Assembly: GCA_021780315.1 (NCBI GenBank)
Contig: JAJXYY010000047.1
Span: forward strand, 310,001-374,000
DNA: 64,000 nucleotides
Source: Acidobacteriota bacterium
GTDB taxonomy: Bacteria; Acidobacteriota; Terriglobia; Terriglobales; Acidobacteriaceae
Direction: 5' to 3'
In this document: positions 35,326 through 44,849 of the stretch, in pieces
How the letters are laid out: each line of letters begins with the position of its first letter
Numbering within the stretch: the first letter of the stretch is position 1
The notes under the pieces: model-generated
What the model was told of the DNA's origin: nothing
The model's input: only the letters and a program-made list of their open reading frames with translations
Database searches by the model: none
Translations under genes and position numbers: made by a program

Positions 35326-36123
35326 ATGAAGCGTATGTCTGGGTTGGTTGTGGCCAGTGCGGCTATGTATCTGTGCGGCGTACTGGGGGGCTGTAAGCCG
35401 GATGCCGCAGTGCGACAAGGTGCGGTGATTGGCAAGGGCACAAAGGCCGCGGTCTCTCCGCTGGATCCGGCGACACTGGGCGATCTGGAGGGTACGGTGA
35501 AGTTTGTGGGCAAGCCACCGGCGCGGGTACAGATCGACATGAGCCAGGACCCGGCGTGTGGCATGTCGGGCGGCGGCGACAACTACTCCGAGCAGTATGT
35601 GGTGCATAACAGCGGTCTGGCGAATGTGTACGTTTATGTGAAGAGTGGTCCGGCGGTGGCGTTGACGGCGCCTTCCACGACGACCGCTCCGGTGGTGATG
35701 GACCAGATTGGCTGCCGCTACTCGCCGCATGTGATTGCGCTGATGCGCGGGGGATCGGTCGAGTTTCGCAACTCCGATGTGACGATGCACAACATCCACA
35801 CCATGCCGGTGACGGTGGGCGAGCAAGCCATCGATGTCTCGCAAGGGCCCAAGGGCGCGCCGAAGCAGGTGACCTTTGACCACGCGGAGATGATGATTCC
35901 GGTGCGGTGCAACAACCACCCGTGGATGAATGCGTTCATCAATGTGGCGGAGACGCCGTTTTTTGCGGTAACGGACGCGAACGGACACTTCGAGATCAAG
36001 GGCCTGCCAGCGGGCAACTACGTGCTGGGCGCGGTGCACGAGAAGCTCGGCGAGCAGACGCTGAACCTGACGGTGGCAGCGCATGAAACAGCCAAGGCCA
36101 GCTTCAGCTACTCGATGAAATAA
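35326..36123 (+). CDS. Cupredoxin-like lipoprotein
   Basis: 265-residue exported protein with lipobox LGGC near residue 22. ATG 35326 is preceded by GGAGGAAGT and is a better start than ATG 35308. The body is beta-rich. A possible type 1 copper site is formed by HN in MHNIHTMP and by CNNHPWM (Cys, His, Met in C-x3-H-x2-M spacing). The C-terminal part (VTDANGHFEIKGLPAGNYVL) is a carboxypeptidase regulatory-like strand domain. It may carry electrons or copper at the outer face of the membrane. The symbol and partner are unknown; a small membrane protein gene follows at 36188. Confidence 0.75.
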   Translation: MKRMSGLVVASAAMYLCGVLGGCKPDAAVRQGAVIGKGTKAAVSPLDPATLGDLEGTVKFVGKPPARVQIDMSQDPACGMSGGGDNYSEQYVVHNSGLANVYVYVKSGPAVALTAPSTTTAPVVMDQIGCRYSPHVIALMRGGSVEFRNSDVTMHNIHTMPVTVGEQAIDVSQGPKGAPKQVTFDHAEMMIPVRCNNHPWMNAFINVAETPFFAVTDANGHFEIKGLPAGNYVLGAVHEKLGEQTLNLTVAAHETAKASFSYSMK

Positions 36124-36187
36124 GCGGGCGGGCTGTATACCGTCCTGACTAGCGGGATCGATGAGAACAACGGAAGGCAGGGTTGCC

Positions 36188-36490
36188 ATGGACTTGCAAG
36201 TGCTGCATGTCGTGCATTATTTACCGTTGTGGTTTTTGATCTTTGCGTTGTTTATGCCCCGTGTGGCGCTGGTGGTGGGGTGGCTACAGGGGACGCTGAT
36301 TCCTTTCCACCTGCATGGTTTGGTGCCGCTGGTATTTGGGGTATTTCTGCCGCGGATTCTGGTTCTATTTTTGATCTATGTGGACCAGGGCATCAGCCTG
36401 TGGTTTGTGATTCATCTGGTAGTGGCGTTGATGGTCTGGGGCGGTTCCGGCAGCTACCAGACGCGGCGGCGGCGGCGTGACGACCGATGA
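36188..36490 (+). CDS. Small inner-membrane protein
   Basis: 100 residues from ATG 36188, which has AGGG 5 bases upstream. An in-frame ATG 36161 would add nine residues. Three hydrophobic segments are visible (LWFLIFALFMPRVALVVGWL, VPLVFGVFLPRILVLFLIY, ISLWFVIHLVVALMVW), with a strongly basic C-terminus (RRRRRDDR) that should be cytoplasmic. No family is recognised. Confidence 0.7.
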   Translation: MDLQVLHVVHYLPLWFLIFALFMPRVALVVGWLQGTLIPFHLHGLVPLVFGVFLPRILVLFLIYVDQGISLWFVIHLVVALMVWGGSGSYQTRRRRRDDR

Positions 36491-36572
36491 CCCGACGGGC
36501 CGTCAGATGACGGCTGGAACCGTGGCGCGTTATCCTAGACTGACAGAAAAAATCGCATCAGAGCGGAGATTC

Positions 36573-37676
36573 ATGGAACGGCGTAAGGTTGGCATACTCG
36601 GCGCGACCGGCATGGTCGGGCAACGATTCATTCAATTGTTGAGCAATCATCCGTGGTTTGAGATTGCGTGGCTGGCGGCGAGCGATCGCAGCGCGGGCAA
36701 GACGTATGGCGATGCGTGCAAGTGGAAGCTGGACACCCCGCTGCCCGCAAAGATTGCAGCCATGACCGTGCAGCCCAACGTGCCGGAAGGCTGTGTGGGC
36801 GAGTTGCCGAAGATCATCTTCGCTGCACTGGATGCGGATATTGCGCGGGAGCTGGAGCCGAAGTTTGCGGCAGCCGGATGCGCGGTGATCTCGAACTCCA
36901 GCGCGTTCCGCATGGTCGAGGACGTTCCGCTGGTGGTACCGGAGGTGAACGCGGACCATCTGGAGATGATCGAATCGCAGAGCTGGCGGAAGCAGAGCGG
37001 CGGGTACATTGTGACCAATCCGAACTGCTGTGCGATCGGGCTGGTGATGGCACTGAAGCCACTGGAAGAGCGCTTCGGAATCGAGAGCCTGTTTGTGAGC
37101 ACGATGCAGGCAGTGAGCGGCGCGGGCTATCCGGGTGTGGCCTCACTGGACATTCTGGGCAACGTGGTTCCGTACATCAAGAACGAAGAAGAGAAGCTGC
37201 AGGAGGAAGTGAACAAGTTGCTGGGCAGCCTGCGCGGGGGCCGGTTCGAGATGCTGGACGCCAAGGTGAGCGCGCACTGCAACCGCGTGCCGGTGGAAGA
37301 CGGCCATACCGAGTGCGTGAGCATCAAGTTCCGCAAGAAGGCGACGCGGGAAGAGGTGTTGGCAGCGTGGAGCGAGTTCAATCCGCTGCTGGGACAGCAT
37401 CTACATCTGGCGCCGGAGCAGCCAGTGGAGTACGACGCCGCAGTAGACCGTCCGCAGCCACGGCTGGACCGGATGCGTGGTCATGGCATGGCAGCCACGG
37501 TAGGCCGTTTGCGTGAGTGCAGCCTGCTGGACTGGAAGTTTGTGGTGCTGTCGCACAATACGATTCGCGGCGCGGCCGGAGCTGCGGTGTTGAACGCGGA
37601 GGTACTGGCGCGGCTGGGCAAACTGGATAAGCTGGGGGTTGCAAAGCCGGCAGCGTCTGTGGCGGTGACCGCTTGA
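36573..37676 (+). CDS. asd: Aspartate-semialdehyde dehydrogenase
   Basis: 367-residue NADP-dependent enzyme making aspartate-4-semialdehyde for lysine, threonine and methionine synthesis. The start at ATG 36573 follows GGAG; the open frame to 36477 is upstream junk. The NADP fold shows GILGATGMVGQRFIQLL. The catalytic Cys is in NPNCCAIGL. The region DAKVSAHCNRVPVEDGH carries substrate-binding residues. The larger size and motifs fit the archaeal/yeast-type ASADH group. It opens an asd-lysC-dapB run: lysC begins 5 bases after the stop (or overlaps it at TTG 37673). Confidence 0.95.
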   Translation: MERRKVGILGATGMVGQRFIQLLSNHPWFEIAWLAASDRSAGKTYGDACKWKLDTPLPAKIAAMTVQPNVPEGCVGELPKIIFAALDADIARELEPKFAAAGCAVISNSSAFRMVEDVPLVVPEVNADHLEMIESQSWRKQSGGYIVTNPNCCAIGLVMALKPLEERFGIESLFVSTMQAVSGAGYPGVASLDILGNVVPYIKNEEEKLQEEVNKLLGSLRGGRFEMLDAKVSAHCNRVPVEDGHTECVSIKFRKKATREEVLAAWSEFNPLLGQHLHLAPEQPVEYDAAVDRPQPRLDRMRGHGMAATVGRLRECSLLDWKFVVLSHNTIRGAAGAAVLNAEVLARLGKLDKLGVAKPAASVAVTA

Positions 37677-37681
37677 GTACG

Positions 37682-39106
37682 ATGCGCGAATCGCTGGTGG
37701 TGATGAAGTTCGGCGGCACGTCGGTGGAAGATGCGAAGGCGATGCAGCGCACGGCGGGAATTGTGGCCGGGCGGCGCGAGCGTGGCTTGAGTGCCGTGGT
37801 GGTGGTCTCGGCCATGGCCAAGGTGACGGACCAGTTGCTGGCAGCGGCGGATGCAGCCGGCCGCGGCGACAAAGCGGGTGCGCTGGCACTGGCCTCGCGC
37901 CTGCGGACGCGTCATATCGATACGGCTGCCGTGCTGGTGACCGACGAAGGCGTGCGGGCTGCATTGCAGACCGTGTTGCACAGTGAGTTCGATGCGCTGG
38001 ACGACCTGCTGCGCGGGATTGCCGCGGTGGGCGAGTTGACCCCGCGCACCAACGATCTGGTGGTCAGCTTCGGCGAACGCATGTCCAGCAGGATGATGGC
38101 CGAGGCGCTGACACAGCGTGGTCTGAACGGCACGCATGTGGATGCACGGACCTGCATCATTACGGATTCGCACTATGGCAAGGCCGCTCCGCTGGAGAAC
38201 GCCATTGAGGCGAAGCTGACCGAGTTGGTGCTGCCGCTGATCGAGGCGGGCAAGACGCCAATCATGGGCGGATTCATCGGCTCCAACGCGGACGGAATTA
38301 CCACGACACTGGGACGGGGTGGCAGCGACTACACCGCAGCGCTGGTAGGCGGCGGTCTGTACGCCGGGGCGATCGAGATCTGGACCGATGTGAACGGCAT
38401 TATGACGACCGATCCGCGGATCTGCCCGGATGCGTTGCGGGTAAAGACGATCAGCTTTGAAGAGGCGGCGGAGTTGGCCTACTTTGGCGCGAAGGTGCTG
38501 CATCCGGCGACGATTCTGCCAGCCGTGCAGAAGAGCATTCCGGTGTGGGTGCTGAACAGCCGCAACGCCGAGAACGAAGGCACCAAGATCACGGCGATGG
38601 CAGCCAAATGCAGCAGCCCCTTCAAGAGCATTGCGGCGAAGAAGAAGCTGACGATCATCGACGTGGTGGCGAGCCGGATGTTGATGTCGCATGGCTACCT
38701 GAAGGCGGTGTTCGATGTCTTCGACAAGTACGAGTGCGCGATCGATATGGTCTCGACCAGCGAGGTGAGCATCTCGCTGACGGTGGACTCGAACCAGCGC
38801 CTGCCGGAGATCTGCGCGGAGCTGGGCAAGATTGCCGACGTGAAGTACGAAGGCCGCAAGGCGCTGGTGTGCCTGGTTGGAGAAGATATTCGCGGACACA
38901 ACGGTATTGCGGGGCAGGTGTTTACCGCGGTAAGCCATGTAAATGTGCGGATGATCTCGCAGGGTGCCAGCGAAATCAACATGAGCTTCATGATCGACGA
39001 AGATGACGTGGAGGAGGCGGTGCGCAGTCTGCATGCGGTCTTCTTCGCCAATCCGGATGCGACAGTATTTGATGTAGCTGCGCGGGTACCGGTAGCGGGC
39101 GCGTAA
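37682..39106 (+). CDS. lysC: Aspartate kinase with two ACT domains
   Basis: 474-residue aspartokinase catalysing the first step of the aspartate family pathway. It begins VVMKFGGTSVEDAKAM, the KFGGTS nucleotide motif. GGFIGSNADGITTTLGRGGSDYTAAL binds ATP/aspartate, and WTDVNGIMTTDPR follows. ACT domains occupy about 315-470 (LTIIDVVASRMLMSHGYL; VSHVNVRMISQGASEINMSF), so lysine or threonine feedback is likely. I chose ATG 37682; the TTG 37673 start would overlap asd by 4 bases. It is next to dapB, 19 bases on. Confidence 0.95.
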   Translation: MRESLVVMKFGGTSVEDAKAMQRTAGIVAGRRERGLSAVVVVSAMAKVTDQLLAAADAAGRGDKAGALALASRLRTRHIDTAAVLVTDEGVRAALQTVLHSEFDALDDLLRGIAAVGELTPRTNDLVVSFGERMSSRMMAEALTQRGLNGTHVDARTCIITDSHYGKAAPLENAIEAKLTELVLPLIEAGKTPIMGGFIGSNADGITTTLGRGGSDYTAALVGGGLYAGAIEIWTDVNGIMTTDPRICPDALRVKTISFEEAAELAYFGAKVLHPATILPAVQKSIPVWVLNSRNAENEGTKITAMAAKCSSPFKSIAAKKKLTIIDVVASRMLMSHGYLKAVFDVFDKYECAIDMVSTSEVSISLTVDSNQRLPEICAELGKIADVKYEGRKALVCLVGEDIRGHNGIAGQVFTAVSHVNVRMISQGASEINMSFMIDEDDVEEAVRSLHAVFFANPDATVFDVAARVPVAGA

Positions 39107-39125
39107 GAGCTGGGGAAGGATCACA

Positions 39126-39812
39126 ATGCGAGTACTGGTTCTGGGACACGGAAAGACGGGTAAGCTGGTGGCGGATGTAGCGGCGGCACGTGGCCACAGC
39201 GTCCATGTGCTGGATGCCAAGGAAAATGCAGGTGCCAGCGCATTGACTCCGCCGTTTGTGGCGGGGTTCGATGTGGTGATCGACTTTACGGCTCCGGATG
39301 CGGTGCTGCAAAACATGCGTGCCTGCCTGGCGACCGGTGCCAAGATGGTGATTGGGACCACGGGCTGGTACGACAAGCTGGCCGATATGCGCGGGCTGGC
39401 CGATCGCAAGCAGGCCGGGCTGCTGTATGGGACGAATTTTTCCATCGGAGTGCAGGTGATGCTGCAACTGGCTGGCAGGATGGGCGAGTTACTGAAGACT
39501 GCGGGCTATAGCTTCTCGATTGAAGAGACGCACCACGAGACCAAACTGGACTCGCCTTCGGGAACGGCGCTGAGCCTGGCTGGAGTAGTGAAAACTGCAA
39601 CCGGACTGGCCGATCTTCCGATCAAGGCCAATCGCAGCGGCGACGCAGCGGGGACGCATGTGCTGGTGGCTACCAGCGCGTCCGACCGGCTGGAGCTCAC
39701 GCATGAGTCGTTTTCGCGGCGCGGGTTCGCCGAGGGCGCTGTGCGCGCGGCAGAGTGGCTGGCGACGCGGACCGGCTGCTACGACTTTCAGGATGTGTAC
39801 ACGCAGATCTAG
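39126..39812 (+). CDS. dapB: 4-hydroxy-tetrahydrodipicolinate reductase
   Basis: 228-residue NAD(P)H-dependent reductase of the lysine/diaminopimelate pathway. The nucleotide motif is LVLGHGKTGKLV, and VVIDFTAPDAVLQN follows. Substrate-binding residues are in EETHHETKLDSPSGTAL (His-His...Lys). The enzyme is short compared with the 270-residue type of E. coli. The usual N-terminal GxxGxMG is replaced by GHGKTGK, as in some compact DapB forms. It lies third in asd-lysC-dapB. Confidence 0.92.
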   Translation: MRVLVLGHGKTGKLVADVAAARGHSVHVLDAKENAGASALTPPFVAGFDVVIDFTAPDAVLQNMRACLATGAKMVIGTTGWYDKLADMRGLADRKQAGLLYGTNFSIGVQVMLQLAGRMGELLKTAGYSFSIEETHHETKLDSPSGTALSLAGVVKTATGLADLPIKANRSGDAAGTHVLVATSASDRLELTHESFSRRGFAEGAVRAAEWLATRTGCYDFQDVYTQI

Positions 39813-39885
39813 TTTTTTTGAGCGTGGACCCTAGCCGGAATGGAGCCGCTTGCCAGGTGTGGGCGGCTACTTCTAGGCTGAGAGT

Positions 39886-41166
39886 ATGTCTACTGTTGTG
39901 ACGCCCGCGCCCGCCTCGTTTGATTTCGCTTCCCTTCCCTTTGAAGAAAAACTGGACCGCTTCGCCCAGGTGGCCGTGCATGTTGGCCTGAACCTGCAGG
40001 CGGGACAGGAGTTGCTGATTACGGCTTCGGTCGAGATGCTTCCGCTGGTGCGGCGCATCACCGAACATGCGTACAAGGCTGGCGCGGTGCTGGTGACAAC
40101 CTTCTACGGCGACGACGAGAGCGCACTGGCACGGTATAAGTACGCCCCGGATGCGTCGTTCGACTACGCCGCGCAGTGGATGGCGGATGGCATAGCGACG
40201 GCCTATCGCAATGGCGCGGCACGGCTGGGGATTGCCGGGGCGAATCCGGCACTGCTGACGGGCCAGGACCCGGCCAAGGTCTCGCGGGCAAACATTGCAG
40301 CCTCGAAGGCCAACAAGCCGGCGATGGAGCTGATAACACGGCACACGATCAACTGGTCGATTGTCGCCGGAGCAACACCTGCCTGGGCAAAGCTGGTCTT
40401 CCCTGCACTGTCGGAAGATGAAGCGGTGGCGAAGCTGTGGGACGCGATCTTCACGGCGTCGCGCGTGACCTCGGAGGACCCCGTCGCTGCATGGAAGGCG
40501 CACAGCCAGCACCTGCACGAACGCGTTGCGTTTTTGAATGCGAAGCGCTACCAGGCATTGCGCTTCCACAGTGCGGATGGGACAACCGACCTGAGCGTGG
40601 GTCTGGCCGACGATCACCTGTGGGCCGGGGGTGGCGACAAATCGGGCAATGGCGTCTTCTGCAATCCGAACATCCCGACCGAGGAATGCTTTACCACCCC
40701 GCACAAGGACCGCGTCGACGGCTTTGTGAAGGCATCGAAGCCGCTCTCGCACCAGGGGACGCTGATCGAGAACATTACCTGCACGTTCGAGGGTGGCAGG
40801 ATCGTGAAGGCGACGGCGACCGCAGGCGAAGACGTGTTGAACCGGCTGATCTCGACCGACGACGGTGCGCGGCGACTGGGCGAGGTGGCACTGGTGCCGC
40901 ACTCCTCGCCGATTGCGCAGAGCGGGGTGCTGTTCTGGAACACGCTGTTCGACGAAAATGCCGCGAGCCACATCGCGCTGGGTCAGGCGTACTCCACTTG
41001 CCTGATCGAAGGGGAGACGATGGACGGCGAGCAACTGGCGGCACGGGGTGCGAATGCCAGCCTGATCCATGTGGACTGGATGATCGGCTCCGGCCAGATG
41101 GATGTGGATGGGGTAAAGGCCGATGGCACGACGGAGCCGCTGATGCGGCAAGGCGAGTGGGTCTAG
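39886..41166 (+). CDS. M29-family aminopeptidase
   Basis: 426-residue metallo-aminopeptidase of the AmpS/PepS/aminopeptidase T type, acting in the cytosol on peptide N-termini. Motifs that hold the metal ligands are visible: NIPTEECF, RRLGEVALV, ENAASHIALG and HVDWMIGSGQMDVDG. The N-terminal half (DRFAQVAVHVGLNLQAGQELLI) is the family substrate domain. It sits between dapB and dapA genes, where its role is not obvious; it is more likely a passenger than a lysine enzyme. Confidence 0.93.
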   Translation: MSTVVTPAPASFDFASLPFEEKLDRFAQVAVHVGLNLQAGQELLITASVEMLPLVRRITEHAYKAGAVLVTTFYGDDESALARYKYAPDASFDYAAQWMADGIATAYRNGAARLGIAGANPALLTGQDPAKVSRANIAASKANKPAMELITRHTINWSIVAGATPAWAKLVFPALSEDEAVAKLWDAIFTASRVTSEDPVAAWKAHSQHLHERVAFLNAKRYQALRFHSADGTTDLSVGLADDHLWAGGGDKSGNGVFCNPNIPTEECFTTPHKDRVDGFVKASKPLSHQGTLIENITCTFEGGRIVKATATAGEDVLNRLISTDDGARRLGEVALVPHSSPIAQSGVLFWNTLFDENAASHIALGQAYSTCLIEGETMDGEQLAARGANASLIHVDWMIGSGQMDVDGVKADGTTEPLMRQGEWV

Positions 41167-41493
41167 TCTGCTAAGCGCCGTCTGCTGTTGGCGTTACACC
41201 GTAGTCGCGGAGCACCGATGCAGTGCCCTTGACCGGGGGCTGTCACCGGATTTCCGCGACGTTTCCATAGAAAACGCCTATTTCTCCCAATTCGATGAAA
41301 AAAGAGGAGTAGAGTGAGACTCAACGGCGGTACAGGTTCGTCTGTACTGATGTTGCCCCCACCCAAGTTGGTTGTCTTCAGCCATGTCCGCTGAGCCGGG
41401 AATACTCCCATCGGAAGCATAGGAGATTGTCTGACCTTCTGGCTCGTCCGTACGGCGTTTCCACCCTATCGATATCGATCCAGGAGAGCTCCT
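41167..41493. other. 327-base region upstream of the Tat aminotransferase gene
   Basis: No reading frame here looks real. A small hairpin, GTACAG/CTGTAC, lies at 41330-41347. A purine run, AAAAAAGAGGAG, lies at 41298-41309. I could not match a known riboswitch or RNA. It probably holds a promoter and leader for the gene at 41494. Confidence 0.4.
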
Positions 41494-42744
41494 ATGAACT
41501 CGAATCTCAGCAGTGGTGTATCGCGCAGAAACTTCATGCGCATCCTTGGGGCAGCCTCAGCGGCTACTTCGTTTCCTGCATTTGCATCGGTGTCGCAGTC
41601 GTCGGCGACTCCGCAGGCAGGCCATCGCGGCATGGCGGATGTGGGCGAGATGCGTCAGCTTCCCCCGGAGACGGTGATCATCAGTTCCAACGAGAATCCT
41701 CTGGGGCCGGCGCAGTCGGCGTTGTCGGCCATCTGTACAACGGCCTCGCTGGGTGGGCGCTACCACTTCGATGAGACGTTGAAGACGCTGACGGCCTTCA
41801 ACGAGATCTATGGGCTCAAGCGGGGCTACTCCGCGCTGTTTCCCGGCTCCGGTGGACCATTGGATCTGGCGCTGATGTCGAACATCGGGCCGGACAAGCC
41901 GCTGGTCTACGCCGACCCCAGCTACGAGCAGGGACCACGCGCAGCCGATGTGATGAAAGCTCCCAAGTTTGCCGTACCGCTTACCCCGACGTATGCACAC
42001 GACGTGAAGGCGATGCTGGCGGCGCATCCTTCACCGGGCGCGTACTACATTGTGAATCCGAATAACCCGACGGGGACGATGACCCCGCGCGAAGACATTC
42101 TGTGGCTGCTGAAGAACAAGCCCAAGGGTTCGGTGGTGATTGTGGACGAGGCGTATCACCACTTCTCGAACGACGAGTCGGTGATCGACCAGGTGGCGGC
42201 CGATCAGGACATTATCGTGATGCGGACGTTCTCGAAGATCTACGGCATGGCCGGTCTGCGCGCGGGTTTTGCCGTGGCGCGACCCGACCTGATTGCGAAG
42301 TTCGGTACGGTCGGCGGTCCTAGCCGCAGCCTGGCGAGCATCTCCATCACCAGTTCGGCAGGGGCGCGTGCCAGCCTGCAGGACAAGGATCTGGTGCCGC
42401 TGCGCAAGAAGATCAATGCCGACATCCGCTCGGAGACGCTGGAGTTCCTGACTAAGAAGGGCTACAAGATCGTCCCGGGTTCGCAGGGCAACATGTTCAT
42501 GGTGGATGTGAAGCGTCCTGGCGGCGAGTTCAAGAACGCCATGCTGCAGGAGAATGTGGCGATCGGACGCTCGTGGGCAGCCATGCCGACCTACGTACGG
42601 GTCACGGTTGGAACACGGCAGGAGATGGCGAAGTTCCAGACCGCCTTCGTCAAGTGCATGGAGATGACGCCGGGCACCATGAACGGAGCAGCGGCGCTGC
42701 ACCTTCCAGAGTTCCACGTACCCTCGGAGTTGTATCGCGGGTAG
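41494..42744 (+). CDS. Tat-exported class I/II PLP aminotransferase (HisC-like)
   Basis: 416-residue fold-type I aminotransferase. The N-terminus MNSNLSSGVSRRNFMRILGAASAATSFPAFA is a twin-arginine signal (Arg11-Arg12 then NF). The catalytic part shows SNENPLGP, NPNNPTGTM, and the PLP lysine in MRTFSKIYGMAGLRAGF. The ribosome-binding site AGGAG is 7 bases before ATG 41494. The family includes histidinol-phosphate and related aminotransferases. Export of a PLP enzyme is unusual, and Tat is the pathway that would carry a folded holoenzyme. It lies in a lysine cluster but cannot be cytosolic succinyl-DAP aminotransferase unless the signal is not used. Confidence 0.88.
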   Translation: MNSNLSSGVSRRNFMRILGAASAATSFPAFASVSQSSATPQAGHRGMADVGEMRQLPPETVIISSNENPLGPAQSALSAICTTASLGGRYHFDETLKTLTAFNEIYGLKRGYSALFPGSGGPLDLALMSNIGPDKPLVYADPSYEQGPRAADVMKAPKFAVPLTPTYAHDVKAMLAAHPSPGAYYIVNPNNPTGTMTPREDILWLLKNKPKGSVVIVDEAYHHFSNDESVIDQVAADQDIIVMRTFSKIYGMAGLRAGFAVARPDLIAKFGTVGGPSRSLASISITSSAGARASLQDKDLVPLRKKINADIRSETLEFLTKKGYKIVPGSQGNMFMVDVKRPGGEFKNAMLQENVAIGRSWAAMPTYVRVTVGTRQEMAKFQTAFVKCMEMTPGTMNGAAALHLPEFHVPSELYRG

Positions 42745-42774
42745 CAACGACCTAGCGCAGGCTAAAACGCGTCG

Positions 42775-42818
42775 CCAACGGCTCCGGGGCAAGGCTTCCG
42801 GGGCCGTTGGTTTTGGTT
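42775..42818 (+). terminator. Rho-independent terminator before dapA
   Basis: CCAACGGC (42775-42782) pairs with GCCGTTGG (42803-42810). An inner CCGG pair strengthens it, and TTTTGGTT follows. It ends the aminotransferase transcript. Confidence 0.8.
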
Positions 42819-42895
42819 CTGGGTGACCAGTTTTCCTACGGGTGCTTAAACTGTTGCGCCAGGAGCGGTCCAGACGCGATAAACTTGCAGGAATT

Positions 42896-43816
42896 ATGGA
42901 ACTGATGGGTTGTGGAACAGCGCTGGTTACTCCCTTTCGCAGGGATGGCAGCGTAGATGAGCCTGCGCTGCATACTCTGGTGCACTGGCAGATTGAAAAC
43001 GGGATTGATTTTCTGGTTCCTTGCGGCACCACGGGCGAGGCCTCGACGCTGACCGAAGCGGAGTGGCTGCGGGTGGTGGAGGTGGTCGTCGGAGCCGCGG
43101 GCGGACGTGTGCCGGTCTTTGCCGGCTGCACCCACAACGCGACCCATGAGGCAGTAGCCAAGGCCCGCAAGCTGGCCGGCGTGCATGGCCTCTCAGGCAT
43201 TCTGACCGCCAACCCCTACTACAATCGCCCCGGGCAAGAGGGGCAGTTTCAGCACTTCAAGGCGATCGCCGAGGCGACCGACCTGCCGGTGCTGCTGTAC
43301 AACATTCCGGCACGGACCGGCGTGAACCTGGAGCCAGCGACGGTGCTGCGACTGGCAGAGGTCAAGAACATCATTGGGATCAAGGAGTCCAGCGGCAACA
43401 TCACGCAGATTACCGAGCTGCTGACGACGCTGCCACGCAGCTTCAAGGTGTTTGCCGGGGACGATGGACTTGCGCTGCCGGTGCTGGCGTTGGGCGGTGC
43501 CGGGCTGATCTCGGTCGCGTCCAATGCGATTCCCGGGCAGATGGCGGCCATGGTTCGCGCAGCGCTGGATAGCGACTGGCCGACGGCTCGGCGGATCAAT
43601 CGTCAGTTCTTCCGGCTGATGCAGGCGCACTTCTGGGAGCCGAGTCCCGCCCCGGTCAAGGCCGTGATGGCCATGCTGGGACGCGGCGAAGACGTATTGC
43701 GGCTGCCCATGGTTCCCGTCACGCCCATCACCCGGCGCAAGCTGGAGACGGTCGTCGGAGAGCTGGGACTGCTGGCCAATGCGCCGTACAACGGCGAAGA
43801 TCTGCGGATGTTTTAG
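42896..43816 (+). CDS. dapA: 4-hydroxy-tetrahydrodipicolinate synthase
   Basis: 306-residue aldolase condensing pyruvate with aspartate semialdehyde. The start ATG 42896 follows GCAGGA; the open frame further upstream has no good site. Motifs are [19 protein letters not shown] (Thr-Thr of the triad), LYNIPARTG (the Tyr) and the Schiff-base Lys in IGIKESSGN. The dapD start codon lies 50 bases on. The enzyme should be active; the usual C-terminal helical part is present ([10 protein letters not shown]). Confidence 0.95.
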   Translation: MELMGCGTALVTPFRRDGSVDEPALHTLVHWQIENGIDFLVPCGTTGEASTLTEAEWLRVVEVVVGAAGGRVPVFAGCTHNATHEAVAKARKLAGVHGLSGILTANPYYNRPGQEGQFQHFKAIAEATDLPVLLYNIPARTGVNLEPATVLRLAEVKNIIGIKESSGNITQITELLTTLPRSFKVFAGDDGLALPVLALGGAGLISVASNAIPGQMAAMVRAALDSDWPTARRINRQFFRLMQAHFWEPSPAPVKAVMAMLGRGEDVLRLPMVPVTPITRRKLETVVGELGLLANAPYNGEDLRMF

Positions 43817-43866
43817 CGCGGACGCTGCGACAGACAACTGCAACAACACAACACCTGAGGATATGT

Positions 43867-44721
43867 GTGACCGTGAGCGAAACACTGGAAGCAAGGATTG
43901 AGTATTGGTTTGCGCAGGGCGCAGCTGCAATCGGGCAGGCCGAGGCGGAGGCAGCGTTCTATGCGCTGCGTTATGGTCTGGAGACCGGCAGCCTGCGGTC
44001 CGCGGAGCCAGACGCTTCCCTGCCGCTGGGCTGGCGTGTAAATGCCTGGGTAAAACGCGGTATTTTGCTGGGCTTCCGGCTGGGGCAGTTGGCCGAGATG
44101 GGCTGTGCGGAGGGCTCTTCGTTCGTGGATAAAGGGACGTATCCGGCGCGGCGGTTTACGGTTGCCGATGGTGTTCGGGTGGTGCCGGGTGGGTCCAGCG
44201 TACGCAGCGGAGCCTTTGTTTCCAAGGGTGTTGTGGTCATGCCACCGGCCTATGTGAATGTGGGCGCGTACGTGGACGAGGGAACGATGGTGGACTCGCA
44301 TGCGCTGGTGGGCAGCTGCGCGCAGATTGGCAAGCGGGTGCATCTGAGTGCTGCCGCGCAGATTGGCGGGGTGCTGGAGCCGGTGAATGCGTCGCCGGTC
44401 ATCATCGAAGATGACGCGCTAATTGGTGGAAACACAGGGGTTTACGAGGGGACGGTGGTGCGGCGGCGGGCGGTGCTGGCGGCAGGAACGGTGCTGACGC
44501 GGGGCACGCCGGTGTACGATCTGGTGCGCGGCGAGGTGTACAAGGCGACGGCGGAGATGCCGCTGGTGATACCGGAAGGAGCGGTGGTGGTGCCGGGTTC
44601 GCGGGCGATCAGCAAGGGAAAAGGCGCGGAGTGGGGGCTTTCGGTGGCGACTCCGGTGATTGTGAAGTATCGCGACGAAAAGACCGAGCTTTCGCTGGCG
44701 CTGGAGGACTTACTGCGGTAG
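43867..44721 (+). CDS. dapD: Tetrahydrodipicolinate N-succinyltransferase
   Basis: 284-residue left-handed beta-helix enzyme that acylates tetrahydrodipicolinate with succinyl-CoA in the lysine pathway. Hexapeptide repeats ([21 protein letters not shown], with INDEX-type turns) run from about 95 to 210. The family signature [24 protein letters not shown] is present. The GTG start at 43867 has GAGG 6 bases upstream; no ATG in frame competes. It follows dapA closely. DapD implies the succinylase branch, yet no dapC or dapE gene with a cytosolic product is in the window. Confidence 0.94.
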   Translation: MTVSETLEARIEYWFAQGAAAIGQAEAEAAFYALRYGLETGSLRSAEPDASLPLGWRVNAWVKRGILLGFRLGQLAEMGCAEGSSFVDKGTYPARRFTVADGVRVVPGGSSVRSGAFVSKGVVVMPPAYVNVGAYVDEGTMVDSHALVGSCAQIGKRVHLSAAAQIGGVLEPVNASPVIIEDDALIGGNTGVYEGTVVRRRAVLAAGTVLTRGTPVYDLVRGEVYKATAEMPLVIPEGAVVVPGSRAISKGKGAEWGLSVATPVIVKYRDEKTELSLALEDLLR

Positions 44722-44849
44722 TTTGCTGGACAAAAGCTGGAGATTTGTGTGGCAAACGCGGTGAAAAGTACCACCAGTGTGCGGATCGCGGCCTCAACCC
44801 AATGGATGAGCCGGGGTTTGGGGTTAAAGACTGGTAGACTTAGAGATTG

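Noticed and set aside
41167..41493. Riboswitch in the leader of the aminotransferase gene
   Set aside because: No conserved riboswitch core could be recognised; only one small hairpin is visible.
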